NCBI RefSeq assembly: GCF_049257235.1
Contig: NZ_JBMMUF010000001.1
Location: 62,001 to 126,000, forward strand
Direction of reading: 5' to 3'
Origin: Pseudoalteromonas sp049257235
Lineage (GTDB): Bacteria; Pseudomonadota; Gammaproteobacteria; Enterobacterales; Alteromonadaceae
Length of the DNA stretch: 64,000 bases
In this document: one piece after another, positions 24,139 through 33,462 of the stretch
Layout of the letters: every line of letters starts with the position of its first letter
How positions within the stretch are numbered: position 1 is the stretch's first letter
Program-made: the position numbers and the translations under genes
Notes under the pieces: model-generated
Seen by the model: the letters and a program-made list of their open reading frames with translations, nothing else
Databases searched by the model: none
What the model was told of the DNA's origin: nothing

Positions 24139-24826
24139 GGCTTCTTACCTCTTGGGTGATTGCTTGGCGGTGTAGAATATTGGCAAACTCTTCCATAAAG
24201 TTGGCGTAATACGACTCGATTTTTTCCAATTTAGTCGCAAAGCGGTTGTATGCGATTACCGCTGGAATCGCAGCGAACAAACCCATTGCTGTTGCAATCA
24301 ATGCTTCGGCAATACCGGGAGCAACCATTTGCAATGTCGCTTGCTTTACTTCACCCAAAGCGATAAATGCGGTCATGATCCCCCACACCGTACCAAACAA
24401 GCCGATGTACGGGCTAATTGAACCTATCGTGGCCAGCAACGGCACGCCAGTTTCTAACTTTTCCACTTCGCGCGACAGCGCTACACGCATTGCGCGGTGT
24501 GGGCCGTCTATTGCGACTGCACCAACCGAGGATGAAGATTTTTTAGAGCGGGCAAATTCTTTAAAGCCTGAGCTAAAAATTGATTCCATGCCTTCAGTTT
24601 GCACAGTACGTGCACAAATTTCGTTGTAAAGTTTAGACAGGTCAACACCAGACCAAAAGCGCGCTTCGAATTTTTTTGCATTATTAAGCGCGTTACTCAA
24701 TGTTTTTCGACGTTGGATAATAATGGCCCACGAAATAACTGACAACGCCACTAATGTGAGCATCACGAGCTGAACTAGCACACTCGCTTTTAAAATAAGA
24801 TCAAAAAAGTTTAACCCTGAATCCAC
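24125..24826 (-). CDS. tolQ: Tol-Pal system protein TolQ
   Basis: 233 residues of the MotA/TolQ/ExbB proton channel family with three membrane segments (about 12-35, 130-155, 165-190) and the block GLFGTVWGIMTAF. I chose GTG 24826 because GGGGAG lies seven bases upstream; the open frame continues to 24892 but the family usually begins close to the GTG and is about 230 residues. The gene heads the cluster. The thioesterase gene ybgC, which often precedes tolQ, is absent here. Confidence 0.95.
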   Translation of the reverse strand: MDSGLNFFDLILKASVLVQLVMLTLVALSVISWAIIIQRRKTLSNALNNAKKFEARFWSGVDLSKLYNEICARTVQTEGMESIFSSGFKEFARSKKSSSSVGAVAIDGPHRAMRVALSREVEKLETGVPLLATIGSISPYIGLFGTVWGIMTAFIALGEVKQATLQMVAPGIAEALIATAMGLFAAIPAVIAYNRFATKLEKIESYYANFMEEFANILHRQAITQEVRSHVSA

Positions 24827-25276
24827 GTCTTTTCTCCCCGAGCGCAGTTTACTACTAATAACCATATCGATACTGATTACAGTACGCGACATAATGAGCT
24901 TTAGTGTACCCAGTCGTTATAGCGCTGACAATGGCCTTGCCATGAATTGACTATATGCGCAGGTGAATGACACACCCGCCCGCCTAGGTTACAACTTTAT
25001 GTGTTTTTTTGGGCCTCTCAAACCCCAATTAAGTTCAAAAAATATCTGTTTTATGCAAATTTGCCGCATAAGCTTTCATTTCCCCTTGGCGGCAAAAGTT
25101 AAAAAATAGTAATTCTAATAGAACAAAAAAAGAACAAAACTTAAAAAATCTATATTTTTCATGTATTAGAAAGTTACGCCTAATACAAAGTGACTAAATT
25201 AGCATCATTAAAATTTTATTCGTTATTAGTTTTTTTTATCCGAAAAAAATAATTTTTCTAGTTTGAATAAAACCGC
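24827..25276. other. AT-rich intergenic region upstream of tolQ
   Basis: About 450 bp without a credible gene, very rich in A and T between 25090 and 25265 (runs such as TTTTTTTT and GAAAAAAA). It must contain the tolQ promoter (-) and probably the promoter of the structured RNA (+), but I cannot assign -35/-10 boxes with confidence. Confidence 0.5.
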
Positions 25277-25468
25277 GTTGCGCTTTAATATTCTCCCCGT
25301 ACTGAGCTAGCGCAACCAACTAAGGCTCTTATGCACAGTTCAAGAGGTGGTTTCTGATTCCCCACCTCGCACCATCAGCTAACAGCTTCAAACGTCTATT
25401 AGTTGATGTGTTTTGGATTTACTTCCTTCAACTTGTTGTTTAGCCCGCATCTTTGCGGGCTTTTTTTT
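25277..25468 (+). ncRNA. Candidate structured small RNA
   Basis: Four consecutive stems and no gene: GTTGCGC/GCGCAAC (25277-25283 with 25310-25316), GAGGTGG/CCACCTC (25344-25350 with 25362-25368), a 10-bp CATCAGCTAA/TTAGTTGATG with one G-T (25373-25382 with 25399-25408), and a terminator hairpin with eight T. An 8-codon ORF (ATG 25331, MHSSRGGF) lies inside. The next gene downstream, ruvB, is on the opposite strand, so this is not a leader. No match to GcvB, Spot 42, 6S or CsrB is recognised. The 5' end is not determined. Confidence 0.5.
25443..25468 (+). terminator. Rho-independent terminator of the candidate RNA
   Basis: GCCCGCA/TGCGGGC stem, 4-nt loop, then eight T on the plus strand. Confidence 0.9.
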
Positions 25469-25558
25469 GCCTGAAATTTGCTTATGTAAGTCGCTTTGAT
25501 GCTAATAAGCTGAATCTTAATGCGCTGTGAATCACTAGCGAACATTTGGCTAGTTAAA

Positions 25559-25588
25559 GTAAAAGCCGAACAAACGTCCGGCTTTTAC
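25559..25588 (-). terminator. Terminator of ruvB
   Basis: A 10-bp perfect inverted repeat GTAAAAGCCG/CGGCTTTTAC just past the ruvB stop; the minus strand reads into TTTTAC. Confidence 0.7.
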
Positions 25589-25611
25589 TAAATTATGTGT
25601 GGCAAGTGTAG

Positions 25612-26616
25612 CTATTGTGACTTCTGTAAGCCAAAGTGTGCATAAGCGTGATCAGAGACAATACGTCCTCTGGGGGTACGTTGAATAAATCCCTGTTGAA
25701 TCAAATAAGGCTCAATCACATCTTCTATCGTTTCTTTTTCTTCGCCAATCGCCGCAGCAAGGTTTTCTAACCCAACTGGACCGCCCATAAACTTTTCAAT
25801 AATGGCGAGTAGGTATTTACGGTCCATGTAATCAAACCCACTTTTATCAACATCGACCATATCTAGTGCTTGTGATGCAATATCGACGCACACTTTTCCG
25901 TCACCTTTGACTTCAGCGAAATCTCGTACACGACGAAGTAATCTATTGGCTATTCTTGGCGTGCCTCGAGAGCGTTTGGCCACCTCATAGGCACCTTGCT
26001 CATCTACCTCTAGGCCTAGATGCATCGCTGATCGTTTAACGATTGCGGCAAGGTCGTCAACATTATAAAACTCTAAACGTTGCACAATGCCAAACCGGTC
26101 GCGAAGTGGTGAGGTCAAAGAGCCGGCTCTGGTTGTGGCACCAATAAGAGTAAAAGGCGGTAAATCAAGTTTAATCGACCGCGCCGCAGGCCCTTCGCCA
26201 ATCATGATATCAAGCTGATAATCTTCCATTGCTGGATATAAAATCTCTTCAACGTGTGGGCTCATACGATGTATTTCATCGATAAACAACACATCATGTG
26301 CCTCAAGATTTGTCAGTAATGCAGCTAAATCTCCCGCTTTCTCTAGCACCGGTCCTGAGGTCGTTTTAATACTGACATCAAGCTCGTTTGCAACAATATT
26401 TGCAAGCGTAGTCTTACCCAATCCAGGAGGTCCGAATATCAACAAATGATCCAAAGCCTCACTGCGCGAGCGCGCCGCTTCAATGAAGATCTCCATTTGC
26501 TGTTTCACATGCGGCTGACCGTGGTAATCATCAAGTAGCTTAGGACGAATAGCTCTATCCACTACATCTTCATTACCTTGCTGCTGAGGTTCTATCAGTC
26601 TATCTGCTTCTATCAT
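25612..26616 (-). CDS. ruvB: Holliday junction branch migration ATPase RuvB
   Basis: 334 residues, a full-length AAA+ motor that drives RuvA-bound Holliday junction migration. Walker A GPPGLGKTTLANIVAN (near residue 64), Walker B LFIDEIHRM, sensor GATTRAGSLTSPLRDRFG, and the C-terminal winged-helix domain ending QQGFIQRTPRGR are visible. It starts 11 bp after ruvA and forms the ruvC-ruvA-ruvB operon. Confidence 0.98.
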   Translation of the reverse strand: MIEADRLIEPQQQGNEDVVDRAIRPKLLDDYHGQPHVKQQMEIFIEAARSRSEALDHLLIFGPPGLGKTTLANIVANELDVSIKTTSGPVLEKAGDLAALLTNLEAHDVLFIDEIHRMSPHVEEILYPAMEDYQLDIMIGEGPAARSIKLDLPPFTLIGATTRAGSLTSPLRDRFGIVQRLEFYNVDDLAAIVKRSAMHLGLEVDEQGAYEVAKRSRGTPRIANRLLRRVRDFAEVKGDGKVCVDIASQALDMVDVDKSGFDYMDRKYLLAIIEKFMGGPVGLENLAAAIGEEKETIEDVIEPYLIQQGFIQRTPRGRIVSDHAYAHFGLQKSQ

Positions 26617-26627
26617 GTATGTTCTCG

Positions 26628-27251
26628 TTAGAGCATTGCTTTGAGCGCAAGCTTGATCATATCTTCGGAGCTCATGTTCTGTTGAGCCACCGCTTTAACC
26701 GACTTAACGGCTTGAGTATTTTTATATCCTAACGCTTCAAGCGCAGCAATGGCATCATCTTGCGCACTGCCGCCATGAACCAGTGCATCACCATTAGCCA
26801 AGGATAATGCCGCCGCATCTGTGTACGGTGTGAATAAGTCTGGCCCCCAATCTTTGAGGCGGTCTTTCATCTCTAACACTAATCTTTCTGCAGTCTTTTT
26901 ACCAACTCCAGGCAACTTAACTAGGGTACTGGCGTCGCCATTGTGCACGCAATGAATGAATTGCTCCGCTGACATCCCAGATAAAATACCTAGGCCGAGT
27001 TTAGGCCCCACACCATTGGCTTTAAGTAACTCGCGAAATAATGCCCTTTCGTTTTTAGTATTAAAACCAAACAACAATTGTGCGTCCTCTCGAACCACAA
27101 AATGCGTAAACAAGGTCACTTGCTCGCCGCACTCAGGCAGTGCATAAAAGCAACTCATCGGTAAGCTAATTTCATACCCTACCCCAGCAACATCTATCAG
27201 CACTTCTGGTGGTTGCTTTTCTACTAATTCACCGCGAATTCTTCCTATCAT
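26628..27251 (-). CDS. ruvA: Holliday junction DNA helicase subunit RuvA
   Basis: 207 residues from ATG 27251 (TGAGG seven bases upstream, MIGRIRG start as in the family). The open frame extends 30 codons further into ruvC but that part is unrelated. OB-fold N-terminus (GVGYEISLPM), helix-hairpin-helix segments (LVKLPGVGKKTAERLVLEM) and a C-terminal domain III (IAALEALGYK) that contacts RuvB. Confidence 0.97.
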   Translation of the reverse strand: MIGRIRGELVEKQPPEVLIDVAGVGYEISLPMSCFYALPECGEQVTLFTHFVVREDAQLLFGFNTKNERALFRELLKANGVGPKLGLGILSGMSAEQFIHCVHNGDASTLVKLPGVGKKTAERLVLEMKDRLKDWGPDLFTPYTDAAALSLANGDALVHGGSAQDDAIAALEALGYKNTQAVKSVKAVAQQNMSSEDMIKLALKAML

Positions 27252-27262
27252 TGTGACCTCAG

Positions 27263-27784
27263 TTATCGTAACCGACCACGCACTGTTTTGCGTGCTTGAC
27301 CGGCTAATTTGATTAAGTTTTGTTGTGAGTGGCCATGACACATGGCAATAGCGAGTGCATCGGCGGCATCTGCTTGCGGTGTCGCAGGTAGCTTCAATAT
27401 ATGCTTAACCATATGCTGTACTTGTGCTTTTTCAGCTGCCCCTTTACCAACAACCGCCTGCTTCACTTGACGCGCAGAATACTCATGCACTGATATCTCT
27501 GCCATAGTAGCAGCAACGATTGCCGCACCACGCGCCTGTCCTAACTTCAATGCTGAGTCTGGATTGTGCGCCATGAACACTTGTTCTATTGCAAATGAAT
27601 CAGGGTTAAATTGGCTGATGAGCTGAGTCACTCCTTGAAAAATCATTTTCAATCGCTCAGGGAAAGGGTTATCGCCTAATTTGATACAGCCACTGCCCAA
27701 ATAGGCAAATTTGTGTCCTTGCTGCTGGATGACACCGTAACCTGTGAATCGCGAGCCGGGATCTATCCCCAAAATGATACTCAC
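27263..27784 (-). CDS. ruvC: Crossover junction endodeoxyribonuclease RuvC
   Basis: 173 residues. RNase H-like resolvase with acidic catalytic residues visible in IILGIDPGSRFTGYGV (Asp7), AIEQVF (Glu), and HAADA-type PQADAADALAIAMCH (Asp pair). It resolves Holliday junctions processed by RuvAB. First gene of the operon, with ruvA 11 bp downstream. Confidence 0.98.
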   Translation of the reverse strand: MSIILGIDPGSRFTGYGVIQQQGHKFAYLGSGCIKLGDNPFPERLKMIFQGVTQLISQFNPDSFAIEQVFMAHNPDSALKLGQARGAAIVAATMAEISVHEYSARQVKQAVVGKGAAEKAQVQHMVKHILKLPATPQADAADALAIAMCHGHSQQNLIKLAGQARKTVRGRLR

Positions 27785-27859
27785 TCACATACCTTATTAT
27801 TGTTTTCGCTGAGGATAATGGTAACTGTATGGATGACCAGTGTAAAGGTGATGGGCATG

Positions 27860-27880
27860 AAAAAAGCGGCCAAGGCCGCT
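27860..27880 (-). terminator. Terminator of aspS
   Basis: AGCGGCC/GGCCGCT stem with a short loop followed on the minus strand by a T-run, 30 bp past the aspS stop. Confidence 0.85.
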
Positions 27881-27910
27881 TCTTACGAGTAATGGGTGAA
27901 CACTTAACTG

Positions 27911-29692
27911 TTATTCACCCTGCTCTTGTGTTGCTTTAGGTGCGATAGCAATCCCCAACTCTTTAAGTGCATCTGGGTTAGCATTGCTTGGCGCATCTGT
28001 CATCAAGCACGATGCTTGCGTCGTTTTCGGGAAAGCAATCACGTCACGGATGTTATCAGTACCACACAGTAACATCACTAAACGGTCCAAACCAAAAGCT
28101 AAACCTGCATGAGGTGGTGTGCCGTACTTGAGGGCATCAAGTAAGAATCCAAACTTATCTTGTTGCTCTTGTGCATCAATACCCAACACGCGGAACGCTG
28201 CTTCTTGCATTGCACTGTTGTGGATACGCACTGAACCGCCACCCACTTCATAACCATTTAGTACCATATCGTAAGCATCAGATAGTGTACCTGAAGGGTT
28301 TGCTTCTAACTCTTCAGGGCTTACACCTTTTGGTGCTGTAAATGGGTGGTGTACAGCATGTAAGTTACCTTCGTCATCTTCTTCAAACATTGGGAAGTCA
28401 ACAACCCAAAGTGGTGCCCATTTTGTCAGGTCGGTTAGCTCAAGGTCTAAACCAATCTTCAAGCGCAATGCACCCATCGCTTCATTAACGACATTGCGGC
28501 TGTCTGCACCAAATAGAATGATATCTCCAGTTTGTGCATTGGTGCGCTCAAGTAGTGCGGTTATCACCTCTTCGTTTAAGAATTTAGCGATTGGTGATTG
28601 CACACCTTCAACGCCTGTTTCACGGTCATTCACTTTCATCCATGCAAGACCTTTAGCACCGTAGATGCCAATGAACTTAGTGTATTCATCTATTTGTTTA
28701 CGTGACAACGCCGCACCGCCTGGCACAGTAAGTACTGCTACGCGACCTTTTTCGTCATTTGCCGGGCCAGAGAACACTTTGAACTCAACGTCTTTAACAA
28801 GATCAGCAACATCAATAAGTTCCATTGGGTTACGAAGATCTGGTTTGTCTGAGCCAAAACGACGCATCGCTTCTTCGTAAGCCATTACTGGGAATTGCCC
28901 TAAGTCTACGTTTAGTAGTTCAAGCCACATGTCACGGATAAGTTTTTCCGTCACTGCACGCACTTCATCAGAGCTCATGAATGACGTTTCGATATCGATT
29001 TGTGTGAATTCAGGCTGACGGTCAGCACGTAAATCTTCATCACGGAAACATTTAACGATTTGGTAGTAGCGATCAAAACCAGACATCATCAGCAGCTGCT
29101 TAAATAGCTGAGGTGATTGCGGTAGCGCATAAAAACTACCGTGGTGAACACGGCTCGGTACCAAATAGTCACGCGCACCTTCAGGCGTCGCTTTAGTAAG
29201 TACTGGCGTCTCAATATCTAAAAAGTCATTGCTATCAAGGAAACGACGCACAAAGCTTGACGCTTTTGCACGTAGTTTGATGCGATCGCTCATCTCTAAA
29301 CGACGAAGGTCTAGGTATCGATATTTAAGACGACGCTCTTCTGAGTTTTGTTGATTAAAATCAAGCGGTAACGCCTCAGAGCGGTTGATAATTTCTAAAC
29401 CAGTACCAAGAATTTCAACTTCACCCGTTGCCATATCTTTGTTGATTTGACTTTCAGGACGCGCACGTACCACACCTTTGATTTGCACACAGAACTCTTG
29501 GCGTAGTTTGTTCGCTACATCCATCAATCCTTCTACTTCTGGGTCAAATACAACCTGCACTAGGCCTTCGCGGTCACGCACGTCAACGAAGATCAAACCG
29601 CCTAAATCACGGCGTTTGTTGATCCAACCACAAAGAGTAACCTCTTGGTCGACATGGCTTTTATTCAAGTGTCCGCAATATATAGAGCGCAT
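27911..29692 (-). CDS. aspS: Aspartyl-tRNA synthetase
   Basis: 593 residues, the bacterial type. N-terminal OB-fold anticodon-binding domain (GWINKRRDLGGLIFVDVRDREG), class II motif 2 (FRDEDLRADRQPEFTQID), a GAD insertion domain, and motif 3 (GLAFGLDRLVMLLCG). It charges tRNA-Asp. It is divergent from the DUF72 gene, and the aspS/DUF72/cmoAB neighbourhood is known from other gammaproteobacteria. Confidence 0.98.
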   Translation of the reverse strand: MRSIYCGHLNKSHVDQEVTLCGWINKRRDLGGLIFVDVRDREGLVQVVFDPEVEGLMDVANKLRQEFCVQIKGVVRARPESQINKDMATGEVEILGTGLEIINRSEALPLDFNQQNSEERRLKYRYLDLRRLEMSDRIKLRAKASSFVRRFLDSNDFLDIETPVLTKATPEGARDYLVPSRVHHGSFYALPQSPQLFKQLLMMSGFDRYYQIVKCFRDEDLRADRQPEFTQIDIETSFMSSDEVRAVTEKLIRDMWLELLNVDLGQFPVMAYEEAMRRFGSDKPDLRNPMELIDVADLVKDVEFKVFSGPANDEKGRVAVLTVPGGAALSRKQIDEYTKFIGIYGAKGLAWMKVNDRETGVEGVQSPIAKFLNEEVITALLERTNAQTGDIILFGADSRNVVNEAMGALRLKIGLDLELTDLTKWAPLWVVDFPMFEEDDEGNLHAVHHPFTAPKGVSPEELEANPSGTLSDAYDMVLNGYEVGGGSVRIHNSAMQEAAFRVLGIDAQEQQDKFGFLLDALKYGTPPHAGLAFGLDRLVMLLCGTDNIRDVIAFPKTTQASCLMTDAPSNANPDALKELGIAIAPKATQEQGE

Positions 29693-29882
29693 AATATTCC
29701 TGTTTTAATTGTAAAGGCGTGGGCTAATTGCACGCAGAGGCAAATAAATTGCCGCTAATTATATAAAAACGGTGGTCAATGTCACGAAGCAAACAACTTG
29801 TTGGCTATTTATTCACCATTGAGAGAGAAGATTGTGTGTTAGCATTGCCGTATATCGTTAAATAACTTGAACCAAACTGACA

Positions 29883-30740
29883 ATGCTGTACTTAGGTTGC
29901 CCGCAATGGGCAAACAATGCGTGGAAAGGCTCCTTATTTGCACCGGGCACTCAACGTGCGCAGATGCTAAGTGAATACGCGCGTGTTTTTAATTCAGTAG
30001 AAGGCAACACCACCTTTTATGCCGACCCTAACGTGCAAACAGTGCAACGCTGGCATGACTCAACGCCGGAGTCATTCCGTTTTACCTTTAAATTCCCTAA
30101 ACGTTTTAGCCATGACCTTGCGCTGAGTGTCGACCAACAAGCGATCAATACATGGTTGGACTTAATGTCGCCGTTGTTTGCTAAAACCGGTTCCCTGATG
30201 CTGCAACTTCCTGCAAGTTTTGCTCCTGAGCATCTGGGTCGGTTGCAGGCTTTTATGGCAAAATTACCCGCAGAGCTAAACTACAGTATTGAAGTACGCC
30301 ATCCTCAGTTTTTTGACAAATCACTGAACGAGCAGACTTTCAATCGCTTCTGTCATGATAAAGGGATAGATAGAGTGTCAATGGATACGCGCGCCCTATT
30401 CGCTGTTACGCCTTATAATGATGCAATCATCGATGCGCAAAAGAAAAAGCCGCATTTACCTGTGCACGCAATCGCATTTGGGCAGCGTCCTATCGTGCGT
30501 TTTGTAACCGCAGGGCTTGAAGATGAATACCAGTCATTTTACCAACCATGGCTAAAGAAAATTGCCCAATGGCTAGAGCAAGGGAAAGAGCCTTATGTAT
30601 TTTTACATACAGCAGATAATGACGGAGCGCCATTACTTGCACGCCAATTTATGCGCGATTTGCACACATTGAACGGCCTTGACCATAGTGTATTAGCTCC
30701 CTTCCCTGGCGAGACTAATCAGCAAACCAGCTTGTTGTAA
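29883..30740 (+). CDS. DUF72 family protein (YecE-like)
   Basis: 285 residues of the DUF72 TIM-barrel-like family: LGCPQWANNAWKG at the N-terminus, FNSVEGNTTFYADP, FRFTFKFPKRFSHD, YSIEVRHPQFF and VFLHTADNDGAP are typical blocks. Biochemical role is not established. E. coli yecE likewise lies near aspS and cmoA. Confidence 0.88.
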   Translation: MLYLGCPQWANNAWKGSLFAPGTQRAQMLSEYARVFNSVEGNTTFYADPNVQTVQRWHDSTPESFRFTFKFPKRFSHDLALSVDQQAINTWLDLMSPLFAKTGSLMLQLPASFAPEHLGRLQAFMAKLPAELNYSIEVRHPQFFDKSLNEQTFNRFCHDKGIDRVSMDTRALFAVTPYNDAIIDAQKKKPHLPVHAIAFGQRPIVRFVTAGLEDEYQSFYQPWLKKIAQWLEQGKEPYVFLHTADNDGAPLLARQFMRDLHTLNGLDHSVLAPFPGETNQQTSLL

Positions 30741-30742
30741 GC

Positions 30743-31426
30743 TTACAAGCCTAAATTTTCCATAAAATCATCATCGATATCTTGGTCAACATCGGGAGCG
30801 GCGGCCGCTTGGTCCTGACGTTTTTTATTTGTGTCAGCGATGATGTCATCGGGGTCAACGGTATCCGCAATATCATAATCATGCAGTTTGATGAACTCAG
30901 TTTTGTCCATTGCGAGCTCAAGATAAAAGATGTTCTGATTTTGCGTGGTGAATGTCACTCGTCGCGCTTGAGGTCTATCCATTGTTGTATCGACAGAGAT
31001 TTGCACTTGCTTGTTGATGGCCATCATTTTTGGCTGATTCTGCGTAATGGAGGTATGTAATTGCTCTCTGACTTTGTTAGTGAAATCACCCACTATTTGA
31101 TTCATTAATTCACCGAGCACATTAGCAACGTCGTCCGACAAATGGCTTTTCGCCAGCTCTTCTGGTGGCATGCCCATGTTGTTCATGTAATCACCGTAAA
31201 TTTCCATTGCCGCCTGTTGCGTAAAATTGGTTACTACCAAGCCGGTGAATCCGCCATCAAACAATACAAAGCAACCAATATCGGGGCGCATGCAGGTACG
31301 TGTTATTTTTTGTACCATCGCCGAATAGCTAATGCTGTTGCCACTAGCAGAAGACAACACTTCCGTAACTGAACGGCAAAGTGTGGAAAGAATATCTTCT
31401 GTGCTAATTACTTTATTTTTACTCAT
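30743..31426 (-). CDS. DUF3334 family protein (CheX-like)
   Basis: 227 residues. The middle part, with LMNQIVGDFTNKVREQL and a preceding GLVVTNFTQQAAMEIYGDYM, resembles the fold of CheX/CheC-type phosphatase domains, and the overall sequence fits the DUF3334 group found in Alteromonadales and Vibrionales. An acidic tail (about 190-227) ends the protein. The gene converges on the DUF72 gene with 2 bp between stop codons. Function is unknown; a role in signalling is only suggested by the fold resemblance. Confidence 0.65.
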   Translation of the reverse strand: MSKNKVISTEDILSTLCRSVTEVLSSASGNSISYSAMVQKITRTCMRPDIGCFVLFDGGFTGLVVTNFTQQAAMEIYGDYMNNMGMPPEELAKSHLSDDVANVLGELMNQIVGDFTNKVREQLHTSITQNQPKMMAINKQVQISVDTTMDRPQARRVTFTTQNQNIFYLELAMDKTEFIKLHDYDIADTVDPDDIIADTNKKRQDQAAAAPDVDQDIDDDFMENLGL

Positions 31427-31655
31427 GTGCGCTCTCGCTGAATCTTGCTTATTGCTGTGTGGTTACGTGCTAAAGTTCACTAACAAGCCGATTAAATCTC
31501 ACATTAACGCTTGTTTTATAACGATAAATATAAGAATAGCAGGTTTACACAAGATTGTTGCCGCTTTGTCACAGAAGATTAAGTAACTAAAGCCCTCCAC
31601 TGCGCGAACAAAAATGATAAAATGCAGCCATCGATTCTAGCTAGAGCTTAGCAAA

Positions 31656-32381
31656 GTGTCAGCAAAAGACAGTATTTATGCATCACAGCAACAGGTAAAA
31701 GACTTTACCTTTGACGCCAAAGTAGTGGAAGTTTTTCCAGATATGATCGAACGCTCGGTGCCCGGTTATGCCACCATCGTTAGCACATTGGGAAAACTAG
31801 CAGGTAAATATGCGCAGGATAATAGCAACTTATATGACTTAGGATGCTCATTGGGTGCGGTCACCTTAAGTATGCGTCGTAACCTAAATCATTCAGGATG
31901 CGAGATTATCGCCATTGATAATTCCGAAGCCATGGTTGAGCGATGTCGCTTGCACCTCGAAGGTTTTCGCTCAACGGTCCCTGTGAGGGTCGAGCTCGGG
32001 GATATTCTCGATACTAAATTAGAAAATGCCTCGGTCATTGCCATGAACTTTACCATGCAATTTATCGAACCAGAGCAACGCGAAGCTTTGCTCGCGCGTA
32101 TTTACAACGCACTTAAACCTGGTGGTGTGTTATTGCTTAGCGAAAAACTGCGTGGTGAAAATCAAGAAGTGGATGAATTGCTCATCGACTTACATCATGA
32201 CTTCAAGCGCGCCAACGGTTATTCCGAGCTTGAAATAAGCCAAAAGCGCACTGCAATTGAAAATGTGATGCGCACAGATACACTTAATACCCACTTAGCA
32301 CGCTTAAAAGACACTGGCTTTAGCCAGACCCAAGTGTGGTATCAGTGCTTTAATTTCTGCTCAATGGTTGCAATCAAATAA
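31656..32381 (+). CDS. cmoA: Carboxy-S-adenosylmethionine synthase CmoA
   Basis: 241 residues, starting at GTG 31656. SAM-binding fold with LYDLGCSLGAVTLSM and AIDNSEAMVERC. CmoA makes carboxy-SAM from SAM and prephenate, which CmoB uses to modify the wobble uridine (cmo5U34) of tRNAs. The start has no strong ribosome binding site. cmoB follows after 11 bp. Confidence 0.96.
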   Translation: MSAKDSIYASQQQVKDFTFDAKVVEVFPDMIERSVPGYATIVSTLGKLAGKYAQDNSNLYDLGCSLGAVTLSMRRNLNHSGCEIIAIDNSEAMVERCRLHLEGFRSTVPVRVELGDILDTKLENASVIAMNFTMQFIEPEQREALLARIYNALKPGGVLLLSEKLRGENQEVDELLIDLHHDFKRANGYSELEISQKRTAIENVMRTDTLNTHLARLKDTGFSQTQVWYQCFNFCSMVAIK

Positions 32382-32392
32382 TCGGAATAAAG

Positions 32393-33361
32393 ATGAATCA
32401 GTGGTTTAACGAGTTTTATCGACATATTGCCTGTACTGACCTGAGTCATTGGCTCAATACCTTGCCTGCACAGTTACAACACTGGCAAGACGAGGCCCGT
32501 CACGGCGATATGCCAAAATGGCAAAAAGTACTCAACAATTTACCTGAAATCACCCCTTCAGACGTCAATATCGCCAACGAAGTGCGTGTTGGTACCGACA
32601 CCGATATAAATGATGGCCAACGTAAACAGCTTGAACATTTGCTCAAGCGCTTTATGCCTTGGCGAAAAGGGCCATTTTCATTGTTCGGCATCGACATTGA
32701 TACAGAATGGCGCAGTGATTGGAAGTGGGATCGCGTAGTGCCGCATATCAGCCCTTTGCAAGGGCGCAAAGTGCTCGATATTGGCTGTGGCTCAGGTTAC
32801 CACCTATGGCGCATGCGCGGTGAAGGCGCTGAACTTGTTGTGGGAATAGACCCAAGCGACTTATTTTTGTGCCAATTCCAAACCATCAAACACTACACCC
32901 CAGACCCAAGCGTACATTTATTACCATTGGGCGTTGAGCAGCTACCTGAGTTAAAGGCATTTGATACGGTATTTTCAATGGGCGTACTATATCACCGTCG
33001 CTCACCTATCGATTTCTTAGCGCAACTAAAAGCGCAGCTGCGCAAAGGCGGCGAGTTAGTACTTGAAACCCTAGTCGTTGAAGGTGACATTAATACGGTG
33101 CTAGTACCTGAAGACCGTTACGCAAAAATGCGTAATGTTTGGTACATACCCAGCGCAGAAGCACTGATGCTGTGGATGCGCCGTGTTGGCTTTAAAGATA
33201 TTCGCGTTGTAGATACCGACCAAACATCTTTAGATGAACAGCGACGTACCGATTGGATGGAAAATGAGTCATTGGCTGACTTCTTAAACCCTGAAGATCC
33301 TAATAAAACTATTGAAGGCTACCCAGCACCACTGCGTGCAGTGATCGTAGCAACCGCATAA
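32393..33361 (+). CDS. cmoB: tRNA U34 carboxymethyltransferase CmoB
   Basis: 322 residues. GKVLDIG-type SAM motif (RKVLDIGCGSGYHLWRM), and family blocks WRSDWKWDRV, VFSMGVLYHRRSP, MRNVWYIPS. It transfers the carboxymethyl group from carboxy-SAM to hydroxyuridine-34. GGA lies upstream of ATG 32393. Operon with cmoA. Confidence 0.97.
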   Translation: MNQWFNEFYRHIACTDLSHWLNTLPAQLQHWQDEARHGDMPKWQKVLNNLPEITPSDVNIANEVRVGTDTDINDGQRKQLEHLLKRFMPWRKGPFSLFGIDIDTEWRSDWKWDRVVPHISPLQGRKVLDIGCGSGYHLWRMRGEGAELVVGIDPSDLFLCQFQTIKHYTPDPSVHLLPLGVEQLPELKAFDTVFSMGVLYHRRSPIDFLAQLKAQLRKGGELVLETLVVEGDINTVLVPEDRYAKMRNVWYIPSAEALMLWMRRVGFKDIRVVDTDQTSLDEQRRTDWMENESLADFLNPEDPNKTIEGYPAPLRAVIVATA

Positions 33362-33462
33362 ACAAGGACAAAGGTCCTCCTTTTCCTAGCTAAGCCGCGG
33401 CATTTGCTGTAAAATGCCCGGCGTTTCTAAGCAACCCCTAAATTGAATTTTGAGGAAACCCT

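Noticed and set aside
25277..25468. Tandem tRNA or tmRNA suggested by ACCTCGCACCA at 25364-25374
   Set aside because: The expected acceptor 5' strand and T-arm pairing are absent, so the CCA-like end is a coincidence.
33362..33462. PurR-type operator upstream of purM
   Set aside because: No sequence close to the palindromic PurR consensus was found.
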